Of a stretch of DNA of 64,000 nt, positions 10,210 to 21,789 are shown in pieces. The stretch spans positions 62,001-126,000 of the forward strand of contig JAPVLO010000044.1 of the NCBI GenBank assembly GCA_027257055.1, written 5' to 3'. Made by a program: the position numbers and the translations under genes. Source of the stretch: Cephalopachus bancanus (Eukaryota; Chordata; Mammalia; Primates; Tarsiidae). Under the pieces are notes generated by a model that saw only the letters and a list, made by a program, of their open reading frames with translations, ran no database searches and was not told the origin of the DNA. Positions within the stretch are counted from its first letter, which is position 1. Every line of letters starts with the position of its first letter.

Positions 10210-10860
10210 TTTTATGAAATTATGAGTGTTGGATGTGGTTCATTTTCGCAACTTTTAAAATGAAAATTGGCAACATTTATAAAAGTAGGGTAGTGCAATG
10301 AACCCCATGTACTCAGCATCCACCTTCAACAAATGTTGACAAATTACCAATCTTTTTCATCTAGCCTCCTTCCTGCCAGCCTCCACCACCATACCCTGCG
10401 GGATTAGTTTAAAACAAAGTGTAAACATTATATAATTTTATCTATAAATACTTAAGTATGCTTCCATGTAAGAACTATTAAAAAAACCGGGCTCAGTGGC
10501 TCAGCCTGTAATCCCGTGCCTTTGGGAGGCTGAGGTGAGTGGATTGCCTGAGCCTACAGGTTCAAGACCCGCCTGGGCAGCGAGACCTCATCTCTACAAT
10601 AAATCAAAAAATCAGCCAGGCGTGGTAGCGCGTGCCTGTAATTCCGGCTACTCGGAAGGCTGAGGCGGAAGGATTGCCGGAACCCAGCGGGTTGAGGTTG
10701 TGGTGGCCCGAAGCGGCCACTGCACTCCAGTCTGGGTGACAGAGTAAGACTCCAACTCAAAAAAAAAAAAAAAGAAAAAGAACTATTAAAAAGTTCATTA
10801 TAAATATGGTTGCTTTACGTGCTCATTTATCTTGCTTTTTACTTTTAAATTTAGCAATAA
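10210..10860 (+). mobile_element. Old L1-type 3' region, split by an Alu
   Basis: The stretch 'gcaatgaaccccatgtactcagcatccaccttcaacaaatgttgac' and 'aatacttaagtatgc' resembles the A-rich 3' part of an ancient L1. Family not certain. Interrupted by the Alu at 10486-10778. Confidence 0.4.
10486..10778 (+). mobile_element. Alu (young tarsier-like subfamily)
   Basis: Marks CCCGTGCCTTTGGG, GGGCAGCGAGACC and GAAGCGGCCACTG. Perfect target duplication AGAACTATTAAAAA at 10471-10484 and 10779-10792. Confidence 0.94.
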
Positions 10861-11061
10861 AATATTGGTCCCCTTGAAAAATCGTTTTTAGAAATGTTTC
10901 TGGTCCGTGAAATCCCCGGATCTGGGAATTACCACTGAACTGCAGCTGGGAAGCTGTCACCATGCCTCACAAACCTTCAGGATGTTCTGACCTAGGAAGA
11001 CCCAGGCTTTCTGAGACCTGAAGTGAAACATTTTGGGGAACCCTACTTGAGATAAATGATA

Positions 11062-11365
11062 GAAGACTGGGTGCAGTGTCTCACACTTGTAATCCCAGCA
11101 CTTTGGTAGGCCAACACGGGAGGATTGCTTGAGCCTAGGAATTTGAGACAAACCTGGGCAACATAACAAGGTCTCGTAACTACCAAAAAAAAAAAAAAAA
11201 TAGCTGGCCTTGGTGGTGAGCACCTATAGCCCTAGCTACTCAGGGGGCTGAGGTGGAACAGTATCTGAGCCAAGGACATGATCACAGCACTGTACTCTAG
11301 CCTGGGTGACAGAATGAGACCATGCCTCAAAAAAAAACCAAAAAAAAAAAAAACAAAAAAACAAA
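11062..11365 (+). mobile_element. AluJ-like element
   Basis: GGGTGCAGTGTCTCACACTTGTAATCCC, a GAGGATTGCTTGAGCC motif and a GATCACAGCACTGTACTC right arm resemble the old AluJ type shared by primates, unlike the tarsier-like copies around it. Ends in a long A tail broken by Cs. Confidence 0.85.
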
Positions 11366-12379
11366 ATTAGAAATACAAAATGATGCTTGAAAGTGAATAT
11401 ATTTGTAGTATGAGAAAAGAACTCACCATAAATTACAAAAATTAAAAAACTGACAAATACCAGAAACATCACAAAATCCAGAAAAATGACATGATGTTTT
11501 TATTAATGAGCTGCCTGAACCCCCTCTGTCATATTTTTTCCTAAATTCTTTGTCCGCATACTCTTTGATTGCCTCTCCATATGACAAGGATATTATAATA
11601 TCATGTTCAATAGAGAGAACAGGAAGATAATTCAGTTTTTCCTCTAGGATGACTGTTTGAAATTTGTTTTTTTATTATTGATGGTAGGTGACTTTACACA
11701 CAGATAGACTTGCTGTTTGTAGTACTGCTTTGGGTTTGTGCCCTTGCCTGAAAAACTCTATTTCTTGAGATTCCATCAACAGAGGTGCATTTATCATTGT
11801 TGTCTCTGCAATCTTGGGTATGTTCCTGGCGGGAGAGAAGTTCCATTTTGATTAAGTGTCAATGAGAAGTGAAACTTTTGCTTACGAGTTTACACATCAG
11901 ATGTTGGGAAAATTTTCTAAAGACTACTTCTGGCTTTGTATATTTAATATCTTGTTCTTTGGAAATTCATTCTTTACAGAGTTCCAGGCCTGGGCTCTGT
12001 AGGACAAGTCCCTATTCCCGTGGAACCTCTGGCCCTGTGTCTTGGGTCACAATGCTGGGTGGTGAGCTACAGTAGTACTCCTGGGAGCCATTCCTACACA
12101 GGTCCAACAAGTCATGGAAGTCACCATGATCCACATAAATATATCTCATTGAACCTAGACTAGGTGTATCACCAAGATAATTTCCTCTAAACCAGGTCCC
12201 CCAAATACCTACTGCCTCTCTAAAGACACAACATGGAGGGAAATGTAATGAAGAAGTCAGAGTGGAAACAGACAGTATTCTTAACTGGTTCGTGGCTAAA
12301 ATACCTTATTTTTTCAGATTATAGCAAAACCTATAACTTCCTGAGCACATTGTTAAGGTTTCATTAACATCACAATAAA
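11366..12379. other. No recognised feature (about 1 kb)
   Basis: Non-coding; no repeat recognised. The 68-codon plus-strand frame at 11869-12075 has no motif or splice context that I can support. Confidence 0.35.
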
Positions 12380-12855
12380 TTCAGCTCTGCCCCAGGCTGT
12401 TTTTCTGATCTCATTTCCCACAGCTTTCCTACCATTCATACTATTCCAGGCACATTGACCTGCTCCTGTTCCTCATATTTGACAGATATTGTCTGCCTCA
12501 GGCCTTTGCACTTGCTGTTCCATCTGCCTGGAACACTTTCCCCAGATATCTACATGTGCCTCACTCTCTATTTCCTTTAGCTGTTAACTCAGATGCCAGT
12601 TTTTCACCATCCTACATAAAATATCACCCTGAAAACTCAGCACCTCACTCTTTGTACCCTACTTTATTTTTCTCATTTATACTTACGCTCTTTGATAGTA
12701 TCTATTTACTCATTTGTTATTGTATGTCTCCCTCTTATTAAAATGTAAGCTCATGAGAGCAAGGAGTTCGTTTAGACATTGCTGTGTCCTCTGCACCTAG
12801 ACCAGTACTGCCACTGAGTAATTGCTCAATAAATATTAGTAGAATGAATTAAGAG
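12380..12855 (+). mobile_element. L2 LINE 3' end
   Basis: Ancient L2 landmarks in order: GCCTTTGCACTTGCTGTTCC, CTGCCTGGAACACTTTCCCC, ATTAAAATGTAAGCTCATGAG, then GCTCAATAAATATTAGTAG and GAATGAATT at the 3' end. Confidence 0.85.
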
Positions 12856-14111
12856 CACCTGGAAGCCATTGAAGAATTTTAAGCAGGAGAGACACGAGGC
12901 TTTCTTGGGTCTACAAAAAAATTAATCTCTCACCTATCTTTTCCCCACAACATCTTTCCATAATTTTCCTTGAATTATAATTACCTGTCAGTCTAATTTT
13001 TTCCAATAGATTGTAGAGGATAGAGAGTATGTTTAATTCATCAATATGCCCACTATCACATGTATTGCATGAATTAACCCTTGTGGAATTAAATGTAATG
13101 TGTGATTTCTCTGAGTGTGAATTCTTGAAATAGCTGTGTTTGGTTTTCTTAGTGAACCAGTTTATAAGCTGTTTCTGAGTAGGGGATATTTCTCTGGCCA
13201 TTTATGTCCTCTCAGCAGCTCTTAGCAATCAATACACTGTACTTCTTGAATAGGGTTCAATGTCTACGTGCTTCTGTCTATATAATTTCTGTGACTTAGT
13301 GTCTACTACTTCTCTATGATAATGGATTCCCAAGCAAAATTTATGAATCCATTAGGATATTTTCTATGTCTACTAATCAAAACCAATTACAAGCAGCTTA
13401 AGTAGATAAGAGTTTATTATAGTAGATGGCCAAAGGACTGGAGGTAGGGTGGCTTCAAGTTTATTTAATTCTGTACTTTGTCAACATCTGGGACACATCT
13501 TTCAGCTTTGCCATTCACATTTGTCTCTTCATGATCACAAGATGGCTGCAGTGGTTTTGAGTATCCTGTTCACAAGCACCAGGCAGAAGAAGAAACTGTT
13601 TCTTCTCCGATATCTCTTCTAAAATAAGATGATAACCTTTCACTGAAGCCCTGCAGTATGTTTCTCATTTACTTCTCATAAAATTGCAACACGTGCTCTT
13701 GCCTAAACTAGTTTGACTAGGGAGATGGAATTGTTTCGATTAGCTTATATTAATTGAGATTTACCCCCGAGGACTGAGGAGGGGCCCTTGTCCTCAGCAT
13801 AGAACCACACAGAGGCTTGGTACTCTTACAGCCAGGAAGAAGGGGCTAAGAATGAATGTGGGTTAGCACCAATAGTGTCTGTTACATCTTCTGCCTGCGT
13901 ATTCCCCAAACTGTCCTGGTTGAAAGCTCTGAACAATTGGAGCTTTCTTCTTTTCATCCCAAAACTAGGGCTATGCTATTTTTCGGACTTGATCTCCTAA
14001 ACTTAAACAGCAGCAGCAGCAACAACAACAAAATACCAAGCATGTGGCTTATTTAGTTTCAAAAGGAAGCAAAACCAGACTGATGAACTTGAATTAAAAC
14101 AACATTGAGCT
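12856..14111. other. No recognised gene; possible old repeat
   Basis: No coding signal. The part around 13400-13620 (GATCACAAGATGGCTGCAG) looks like a medium-reiterated repeat that I cannot name. A CAG/CAA run lies near 14008-14032. Confidence 0.35.
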
Positions 14112-14930
14112 CGTAGCTTATTCTTCTTGTGCCTTAGCTTCCTCATCTATGAAATGGGGGTAAAAATAGTACCTAAGTTACAGGGTTGATGTAAACATTA
14201 AATAAGTTATTACAGTCAATTTTCATTAGTTATGGATTTTTCATTTGTGAATTCGCCTACTTGCTAAAATTTATTTGTAACCCCCAAACCAATACCTGTG
14301 TCAATTCTGTGGTCTTTCATGGACATAAGCAGAGAAGTGAAAAAGTTGAGTTGCTCAGTATGCATGTTTCCAGGTGAAGCTGAACAAGGTGACAGCCTGT
14401 CTTTTTTGTTTCAGCTCTCATGATGTAAACACATGTTATTTTTATGGTCTATTTAGTGCCATGCTTTTTGAATCTCAGTGCTTTCTGCCGGGGATTTTGC
14501 TGTTTAAAATGGTCCTTGAACATAGTGCTTTAGTGCTCTTTTCTGTTCCTTGTACAAGAAGGTGTGATGTGCCTTGTGGAGAAAATACACATATTAGAGA
14601 AAATTTATTCTGGCCTGAGTTGTTGTGTTGTTGGCCATGGGTTCCATGGGATTGAATCCACTATGTTTTAAATAAAGTGTCTTTAAACAGAAACACACAC
14701 AAAACAACGTTCTGTATTGATCAGTTGACAAAAATATTTTGATTGGAGGCTCACAGGAGCCTAATCCTACATTACCTCTAGGAGTGCTAAGGTTCAGTAT
14801 TCATGAATTCAGTGTTGTTAGTGACTTTATGAGCATAGCTACCTTAAATAATGAGAGTCGTTATTTTTAAAGTGTTTAGGATAGCTTCTGCTACATAATA
14901 AGAACTACATGATTGTTGTTTATATAACTT
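14112..14930 (+). mobile_element. MIR SINE, split by a Tigger element
   Basis: First half 14112-14212 reads TTCCTCATCTATGAAATGGG, TAAAAATAGTACC and AAATAAGTTATTA. The second half resumes at about 14861 with AAAGTGTTTAGGATAG and CTACATAATAAGAAC, matching the MIR 3' part in order. Confidence 0.75.
14213..14860 (+). mobile_element. Tigger-type (TcMar) non-autonomous DNA transposon
   Basis: Begins CAGTCAATTTTCATTAG and ends AATAATGAGAGTCG, a degraded inverted terminal repeat. Internal sequence includes a remnant of the transposase start: GATGTGCCTTGTGGAGAAAA encodes the beginning of the CENP-B-like DNA-binding domain known from Tigger elements. Long frames are broken, so it is inactive. It sits in a TA-rich point of the MIR, as expected for TA-targeting Tc/mariner elements. 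Confidence 0.75.
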
Positions 14931-15590
14931 AATATAATAATAATATCCTGCAAACTAGAATTATTTGAGAATCATAGAATATCCCGCAAAGTGAATATGA
15001 ACTGAGTCTACATGTTATTCCATTTCAATCAAGACTCTGCTGAAGTAAATAAATAAACATAAAAACCACAGCCAGACAACCAAGAGCCAAAGGATTCAAC
15101 TCAACTCATTGCCCTCAAGGGCTGCAACTGCAAAGCTACAAGGGAGGAGAGAGACTAGAGGCATCAAACTTCAGAAGTTGCAAACCCCCAATTCCAGGCA
15201 TGATCACTTGTGAAGGAACAGGAGTGTTGTCTCCACTAACAGAACCCCTGGGCTCAGGTTCAGTTTTTGTCCCTTAGGTTAGCATGACCCAGCCCCTGCC
15301 CATGCAGCACGGCACTTGAACTGCAGCATTTGCTGAAGGAGGGCACGTTGCACTGGCTCCAGCCCCACTGAGAGAGCATTTCTAGGTTTTCAGCATTCTC
15401 CACTCTCTTTCCTTTTTCCTCTGAACTCCACCTTTATGGGAGATAAAAAGGGCAGAAGAAATTTCAAGCTGGGCTTTGGGGGAAAGGAATGAATGATTCC
15501 ATTACCTAGTCTCTTAGCTTTTTATATCACGATGACACAACAGTTTCAAATCTATGTATAGAGCAGCCTATTCAAAGCCATTTAGAATAT
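14931..15590. other. No recognised feature
   Basis: Non-coding; nothing recognised across about 0.65 kb. Confidence 0.35.
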
Positions 15591-15592
15591 AG

Positions 15593-15850
15593 GATAACAA
15601 TGCCAAAATAATTTCAATGTAAGTCTTTGATCTCCTCATTATAATGCCATTACCATACCATTATTAGCTAAGATTACAATGACAAATCAATTTTAATTGA
15701 AGTCTTTGGAGATGCCATTTATAATGCTATTATCATGTGAATTTGCAATGGAAAAGTTACTCGAGCAAGCTTGTTGAAACAGAGCTATAATGCCACTATA
15801 ATGGAAATTTTGAAGGTGAAATTATTCCAAGTCCCTAGGGACTAGTGATT
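15593..15850 (+). repeat. Diverged tandem array, 3-4 units of about 65-79 bp
   Basis: Unit starts near 15593, 15672, 15739 and (weak) 15804. Units share the order ACAATG...AAATAATTT/AAATCAATTTT, AAGTCTTTG, then TATAATGCCATTA/TATAATGCTATTA/TATAATGCCACTA. Identity is moderate, so the array is old. No family recognised. Confidence 0.6.
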
Positions 15851-15969
15851 ATCATATAAAACCGCCAACCATAAAAATGATGCCTCTCCCAACAATAAAT
15901 CATGCAATAGATAGTATCTACTGATCAAAGAATATCTTTCTCATGGAATGAGTTCACAAAAATCATAGA

Positions 15970-16125
15970 ACCCTAAAGCAGATACACAGTCCTCATTTTA
16001 TAAAGAGAAACCAGATATAAAGCAAGGCGACATGACTTGCCTAAGGCCGTGAAGTGGGTAGCAGAAGCTGGACTCAACTCCAGGTCTCTGGCTCTTAGTC
16101 TTCAGGTCTTTGACTCCTAGACCAG
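15970..16125 (-). mobile_element. MIR SINE fragment
   Basis: Reverse MIR: CCTCATTTTATAAAGAGAAAC, GACTTGCCTAAGGCCG and GCAGAAGCTGGACTCAA follow the MIR order (mono-A region, 'gacttgcccaaggtcac', 'gctgggattcgaa'). Confidence 0.75.
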
Positions 16126-16879
16126 ACTTCAGTACTATGGCTTCTCTAGTGCCATAGGGCTCCGGGACAACAGAAAGATGGCAAGTTAACGTTAGACGAG
16201 AACTGCGTGGGAATTTCTAGATCAGGAGGATATATTTATTTTAGACCAGAAGATACCCTAGATAAATTTCTTAATATCTGATGATTTCATAATTCCCAGT
16301 GCTGGGAAGTTGGCCATACAAAAATTGGGACTTTATTCTGGCTCCATGGTTTCCCGTGAGAGAATGTTTCTTTCCTGGAAGAAAAATGTAAACTCTTCTG
16401 GCTTTGAGTAGATAAAGATAGAGAGGAAAAATGATCACATTGCACCAAGGAGTTGCTTAATTCAGGCAACTAAGGACTTGGTAAAAATAAAAAATCAGTT
16501 AGACTAGTTGTTTGGCTGAAGAGAGCGTTTAATTCAATCACCCCAGGAAGCCACTGCCTCAGATTAGCTCATTAGAGTGTCTTTCATCCCCAGAACAAGT
16601 CTTGTGTTGACTTCTTTCTTTATCTTAATTTGTCTGAAACACGGCCAGCCCTCGTACTTGAAAAAGCCTCCTCTGTTCTCTGGGGGTGCCATCCCCTCAT
16701 CTCATTTTTCCTCTTCTGTCCTGGCCCACCCTTTAGTGGGAGGGTCAGGACTGCTTAGGCAATGGGTTCTTTCCCAATGTCCATTTCTTCCTTGGGCTGT
16801 TCTATCCTGGGCCAGACCTCCTAGCCCATTTGCTCTGAACTTGTTCATTCATTAGAAATAGCAAGCAGCTAACATTTTT
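16126..16879. other. No recognised feature
   Basis: Non-coding over about 0.75 kb. A 92-codon plus-strand frame (16577-16855) has no recognisable domain, so I leave it uncalled. Confidence 0.35.
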
Positions 16880-17010
16880 AGCTAACAACTTTAGCAAAAC
16901 CAGTCATAATTATTACAACATATGAACCTGGAGCAGAGTGGAGTAATTTGTCCAAGGTGTTGTGTGCAACTTGGATATAGAACTTGGTTTGTTGGGTCCT
17001 TAAATTCTGA
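16880..17010 (-). mobile_element. MIR SINE fragment
   Basis: Weak reverse MIR similarity around TAATTTGTCCAAGGTGTTG and the following 'aacttggatatagaactt' region. Confidence 0.45.
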
Positions 17011-17035
17011 ACCACTGTGTCACAGAGGCAGGTTA

Positions 17036-17215
17036 GCTTAGCATAGTGGCTGAGCACAGACTCTGGAGTCAAGTAACCTTGCCCACATCTTGATTTTGCT
17101 ATGTACTAGCTGTATTACATCAAGCAAGTTATTTAACCTCCATGTGCCTCAGTTTCCTCCTCTGTAGAACTGAGGTTATGATAATAACTTAGTTTAGTGT
17201 GCATGTAAGGTTATG
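17036..17215 (+). mobile_element. MIR SINE
   Basis: GACTCTGGAGTC, GCTATGTACTAGCTGTATTAC, TCAAGCAAGTTATTTAACC, TGCCTCAGTTTCCTCCTCTG: the MIR core in forward order. Confidence 0.88.
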
Positions 17216-17990
17216 ATGTACCAACCCTACTGCCCATTGAAAGTGGACTGGAAGGTCAGGCTCGGTGGCTCAGCCTGTAATCCCAGCACTTTGAGAGACT
17301 GAGGCGAGTGGATTGCTTGAACCCGCGGGTTCGAGGCCAACCCGGGCAACTTGGTGAGACCTCGTCTCTACAATAAATCAAAAAATTAGCTGGGTGTGGT
17401 AGCGTGAGTCTGTAGTTCTGGCTGCTTGGAAGGCTGAGGTGGAAGGATCACCGTAGCCCAGCAGGATGACGCTGAGGTGGCTGTGAGTGTGTCAATGCAC
17501 TCCAGCCCAAGTGATGGAGTGAGACTCCAACTCAAAAAAAAAGAAAAAAGAAAGAAAAAAAAAAAAAAGAAAAGAAAGTGAACTGGATACAGAAAATGTG
17601 TCACATATACACAATAGAGTATTAAGAGGCCATAAAGAAGAACAAAATCATGGACTGCACAGCAAATTGGTTGGAGTTGGAGACCATAATACTGTGTGAA
17701 CTATCACAGGAACAAAGAACTGAATACTGCATGTTCTCATTCATAAGTGGGTCCTGAACATGAATCACCTAAGTATAAGGGAGGGATCAGCAGTTGCTGG
17801 ACACTGCTAAGGGAGGAAGGGAGGGAAAAAGGAGGTTGGGGAGCACATTGACAACACAAAGGGTATCTGGTCCACTACTGGGGGAGTGAGGGCCAGTTAG
17901 AAGCCCAAAATTCACCTGCATGCAGCCTACTTATGTAGTTAATCCTCACTTGCGCCCCACATCTCTATAATAAAATAAAATTTAAAAAAC
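17216..17990 (+). mobile_element. L1 3' end with Alu insertion
   Basis: ORF2 end (CTGCCCATTGAAAGTGGACTGG; ATACACAATAGAGTATTAAG) and 3'UTR (CATGTTCTCATTCATAAGTG, a G-rich GGGAGGAAGGGAGGG tract, CCCCACATCTCTATAATAA, A tail). Strongly 5'-truncated and split by the Alu at 17253-17573. Carries the single-copy form of the 3'UTR G-rich motif. Confidence 0.9.
17253..17573 (+). mobile_element. Alu (tarsier-like, older subfamily)
   Basis: Complete dimer with a long A-rich tail interspersed with Gs. Target duplication GAAAGTGGACTGGA (17239-17252) and GAAAGTGAACTGGA (17574-17587), both inside the L1. Confidence 0.93.
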
Positions 17991-18498
17991 AAAATTATGA
18001 CATATAGAACACTTGGAATTGCACCTGATACACAGATGCACTCTATAAGTGACACTTTTTCCTGCTCCCCTTTTGAACTACATGACCAGGTTTGCCAGAT
18101 TCTGTGAATTTGGGGCTAAGAGTGATAGGAAAGAGCCAATAAATTGGCGAACGCACTATTCCATACTGAGTGTGGATATATACATTTGACTGGAGTACAC
18201 AATTTAAGAGGGAAAGCTGGACCTTATAGGAGGCTGTTAGCAGCTTCTGGCATGCAAATGCCAATTTTGAAGGGCAGGATTTGAGAGGTTGAAATCAGTG
18301 ACTATCCTGAAGTGGAATGAAAAGCTTTTTCATCAAGTCAAAGTCAAAATGTTGGTGTATATTACACAGTTATGGGAAAAGCAGTAGAACTAATTATCCT
18401 TGGAGGGGTGGCGGTCAGTTAAGCTCTAGACAATCTCAAAAAAATTCCTTAGACCTACATCCAGCAGGCCACTAGTTGAACAATAGCTCAGGAATGTC
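17991..18498. other. No recognised feature
   Basis: Non-coding, no repeat recognised. Confidence 0.35.
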
Positions 18499-18615
18499 AG
18501 AATTCTGAGTTCTCATCCTAGCTCAGCTACTGATCTGTTCTGTGACTGTAGTCCCTTAATCCCCCCATGCCTCTGTTTCCCTGCCTGCCAAATGCCAGTC
18601 GTCTCCCTGGGTGAT
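18499..18615 (+). mobile_element. MIR SINE fragment
   Basis: TCATCCTAGCTCAGCTACTGATC, TGTGACTGTAGTCCCTTAA and GCCTCTGTTTCCCTG in MIR order. Confidence 0.65.
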
Positions 18616-19556
18616 TTTGAGGGATAACCAATAAAAAGGATTACAGAAAAGAACTACCACCCAAATTGTTAATAAAAGTGGTATTTTGTACTCAATTATT
18701 TGCATCTAAACCCTTTTTCTCTCTCTTTGGCATCATCCACCTTCTATCTTTCCTATTCTTGGACTTTTCTCCCCATCCCCCATGGAGAAGCAAAAATGCA
18801 ATATGTATGGTACAGTATCTTGCAGTGATATTACAATCTGGATGAAGCAGAATTGGCCACGCTGTGACTTTTCAAGCAATTGCTGTCCAAGGGAGAAATT
18901 CACCTAAGGGATGTCCCCAGTTCAGCAAACAAAGACTCAATAGAGAAAAATGCCATAGTAGCTCTGGGTCTCACAATGTGACTTGGGTGTTGCTGTCTGT
19001 GTTAGGCTGGCCAGTGCTTGAGCAAAGGTAATAGGAAGATTCTGAATGCGGGGAGAAATAATAAAATTGCCAGTGTGCTGGAAATTAAAGTTAACTCCAT
19101 GAGCATAAATAATGAACACAGCATTGATTGAAATAAATGATGTACTTTGCTTTAGAAATGTTATTTGAATAACTGATATTGTACTTTGTCAGGCTATGGT
19201 TTCAAATGCATTCGATTATGCATTTTAATGTTTCTCCCCAAACAGTCTTTCAAATCAGTATAAATTGCTGTATGTAGCAGGCATGTCTTGATCTTTAGCT
19301 GCCATGACAACAGGATACAGAGAAATGCATTTTCATAACAATTGCTAGCAATGTTTAGTATCACTGTTACTTTGTGTCAGGGAACAGCTGGCTTTGGGAA
19401 GAAAACAGGATCACTTTTTTTTTTCTTGATGGCTTTTGTTGTAATATTTGAAAAAAATAGGTAGAAAAATTGTTTCAGAGAAAAGTAGGTAGTTGGGGGT
19501 AAAGCCCAGAGTGTGTGTGGGGGGGAAGAGGTGGGGAGAGAGTTAGAGAAGGGACT
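18616..19556. other. No recognised feature (about 0.9 kb)
   Basis: Looks like unique sequence. A 60-codon minus-strand frame (18937-19119) has no motif. Confidence 0.35.
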
Positions 19557-19558
19557 GG

Positions 19559-19560
19559 GG

Positions 19561-19615
<55 letters not shown>

Positions 19616-19623
19616 AGAGAGTG
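19559..19623. repeat. (GA)n microsatellite
   Basis: Almost pure GA tract of about 60 bases, interrupted by GCGC near its end. The Arg/Glu-rich plus-strand frame here is only this repeat translated. Confidence 0.97.
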
Positions 19624-20105
19624 AGCTCTCTGCTTGGAAAGGAGGGTTATACCGGTGGGTGCTAATACAAAGCTACCTAGAAGGTAATTGGGTACTCAGA
19701 TTAGCAAATTCAGTCAAATAATGTGATTTTAAGGGATAGAATCAGTTTTCACAAACTAGGAGAAATAAACATATATATTTATATTTCTTTCTCCTGCCCA
19801 TTAGTTTTAATGCAAATATTCTAAAATGGCCAAGAGAGAGCTAATCTGAGGGATTTTGAAAACAACACTTTTTCTTGGTTAATAGTCTTAAAAAAATTGC
19901 AGGCAACCATGTGCTCCAGAAAAAAGGCAGTAGGTGCTTCTGTCCCCCAGTTCTCTGAAATCTATGGTGTCTCAGGCCTAGTGGCATCGTAATAGAAAGG
20001 AAGTTTTGTAACCTGGTGCTTAAGATAGACCGCATATCCTGGTGGTAAGACAGAATTCTGCCCTGTCCTCAACTGGAGAGGGTGTTTTTTTTTTTCTCTC
20101 TCTAC
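19624..20105. other. No recognised feature
   Basis: Non-coding, no repeat recognised. Confidence 0.35.
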
Positions 20106-20240
20106 ATGTCTTTATTTTAAAATGAGGATTAATAAACTTATTAGTTTTCAGGAGGGTTAAATGAAATGAAGCATGTAAAAGGACTTAGCAAAGTGCCTGC
20201 CATATAGTAAGTGTTCAAACATGGCGGTCACCAAAGTTCA
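20106..20240 (+). mobile_element. MIR SINE 3' fragment
   Basis: TTTTAAAATGAGGATTAATA, GGGTTAAATGAAATGAAGC, GCAAAGTGCCTGCCATATAGTAAGTG: MIR 3' half in order. Confidence 0.75.
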
Positions 20241-21091
20241 AAACATGACAGTCATCACTATTATTGTTACAGGATAATTTCTGACCATGAGAGAAAGTCT
20301 GGATTATTCTGTTATCTCCTACATTAGGCTCTTAATGTACCTTAGTACTAGTTCTTAGAGTTATTCAGAGAGTGGATACTTTCCAGATTACTGATGCCCT
20401 GTAGTTCTTGGATCAATCATGATCCTGGCAGGAAACAGAATTTCCTCCAAAAGGAATTGACTGAAGACAGTCCAACAAAGGAACTATTTACAGAGGTGAA
20501 GGCAGAGCTGAGGATCCAATAAAGAATGCCAAAGTCTCCAGGGACCAGCAACAGTGGGAAGCCCGAAGGGCAAAAGGAAGAAAGAAATGGCTGGAGTCTG
20601 TTGGGCTGGGGCCATAGGAGAAAGCAACCACTACCAGAAGCACAGCTCCATGGCAGGGGAAACAGGAAGAAATACTTTGACCTTTCTTTCTCGCACCATC
20701 TGATTTCCTGCCCGTACCTCCCATTGGCTAACCCTAACTGGAAGAGATCAAGAGGTGGGCATTACACAGACCACAGGGGTCTGCTCCTTGGAAGCCCAGA
20801 ACAGGGAGAGGAGGGCAAAGAATGGATCTGCAGAGGCCAATGGAGGTGAAAGCAACTAGCAGTTTGGTATGTGTCTGTACTTAGTGTGATTTTTGGCTGC
20901 TAGTTGGGCTTTTAAAACATTGCCATATAACTTTTATTATGTTTTGTATATATACACTCACTTCTGGTAAAATTATAAATTCATTAAAGGCTTATTCTCC
21001 TTCTAGTCCCCACAAAGCTTACCATGAGGCAAAAAGCAATGGTGGAAATAAACAATTATGTACCTAATTGAAGGGTTTATTAATAATCATT
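20241..21091. other. Repeat-like segment, family unknown
   Basis: At 20410-20860 the order 'ggcaggaaacagaatt', 'ggaactatttacagagg', 'cctcccattggctaacc' and 'gaatggatctgcagaggccaa' is typical of a medium-reiterated mammalian repeat that I cannot name. The open frames on both strands over it (20488-20724 and 20526-20849) are not convincing genes. Confidence 0.35.
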
Positions 21092-21378
21092 GACTGGGTG
21101 CAATGACTCACACCTATAATCCTAGCACTTTAGGAGGCTGACGTGAGTGGATTGCATGAGTTCAGGAATTTGAGACCAGCCTAGATAACATAGGGAAACC
21201 TCGTCCATACAAAAAAAAAAAAAATTAGACAAATGTAGTGGTGCACACCTGTAGTCTCAGCTACTTGGGATGCTTAGGTAGAAGGACTGCCTGAAGGCTG
21301 CTGTAAGCTGTGGTTGTCATGGTGGTGCCACTGCACTCCAGTCTGGGTGACAGAGTGAGACCCTGACCAAAAAAAAAA
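21092..21378 (+). mobile_element. AluJ-like element
   Basis: GACTGGGTGCAATGACTCACACC, GAGACCAGCCTAGATAACATAG and GGTGCCACTGCACTCCAGTC. Diverged dimer of the older type. Confidence 0.85.
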
Positions 21379-21389
21379 TTATTAGTAAT

Positions 21390-21530
21390 ATAGCAGACAT
21401 ATAGCATTGACTATGTGCCAGTATTAATTTAAATGTTATATATATTTAACTGATTTAATTCTCACTATAGCTCTATGGAAGGTGCTATTATTATCCCCAT
21501 TTTGTAGACAAGGAAACTGAGGGGGTGTTG
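21390..21530 (-). mobile_element. MIR SINE fragment
   Basis: Reverse MIR: CTATGTGCCAGTATT, TTAATTCTCACTATAGC, TTATCCCCATTTTGTAGACAAGG, AAACTGAGG. Confidence 0.85.
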
Positions 21531-21554
21531 AGTAGGAACTGAATAACTAATTTG

Positions 21555-21690
21555 TTTCTTATATATGTATGTAGAGACAAGGTCTTACTATGTTGCCCAG
21601 GTTGTTCTCCGGCTCCTGGCATCAAGTAAGCCTCCTTTCCCAGCCACCTAAAGTGCTGGGTTACAGGTATGAGCCACTGTACCCACATCT
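21555..21690 (-). mobile_element. Alu monomer (FLAM-like)
   Basis: Single reverse-oriented arm: GTAGAGACAAGGTCTTACTATG, GTTGCCCAGG, AAAGTGCTGGGTTACAGGTATGAGCC. Old and without a second arm. Confidence 0.75.
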
Positions 21691-21789
21691 GTGTCTGCAG
21701 AGATAGTGGCTTTCATCAAAGACTCCAAAGGCACAGGAGATGAAGGATAGGATAGAAATTCAAGGCCAGGTAAGCTGGGTAGATTTCAG

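Noticed and set aside
19515..19721. Arg/Glu-rich 68-codon protein
   Set aside because: Produced by the (GA)n microsatellite.
20488..20849. Overlapping 78- and 107-codon frames on opposite strands
   Set aside because: They mirror each other over one repeat-like segment. No domain, start context or splice signal supports either.
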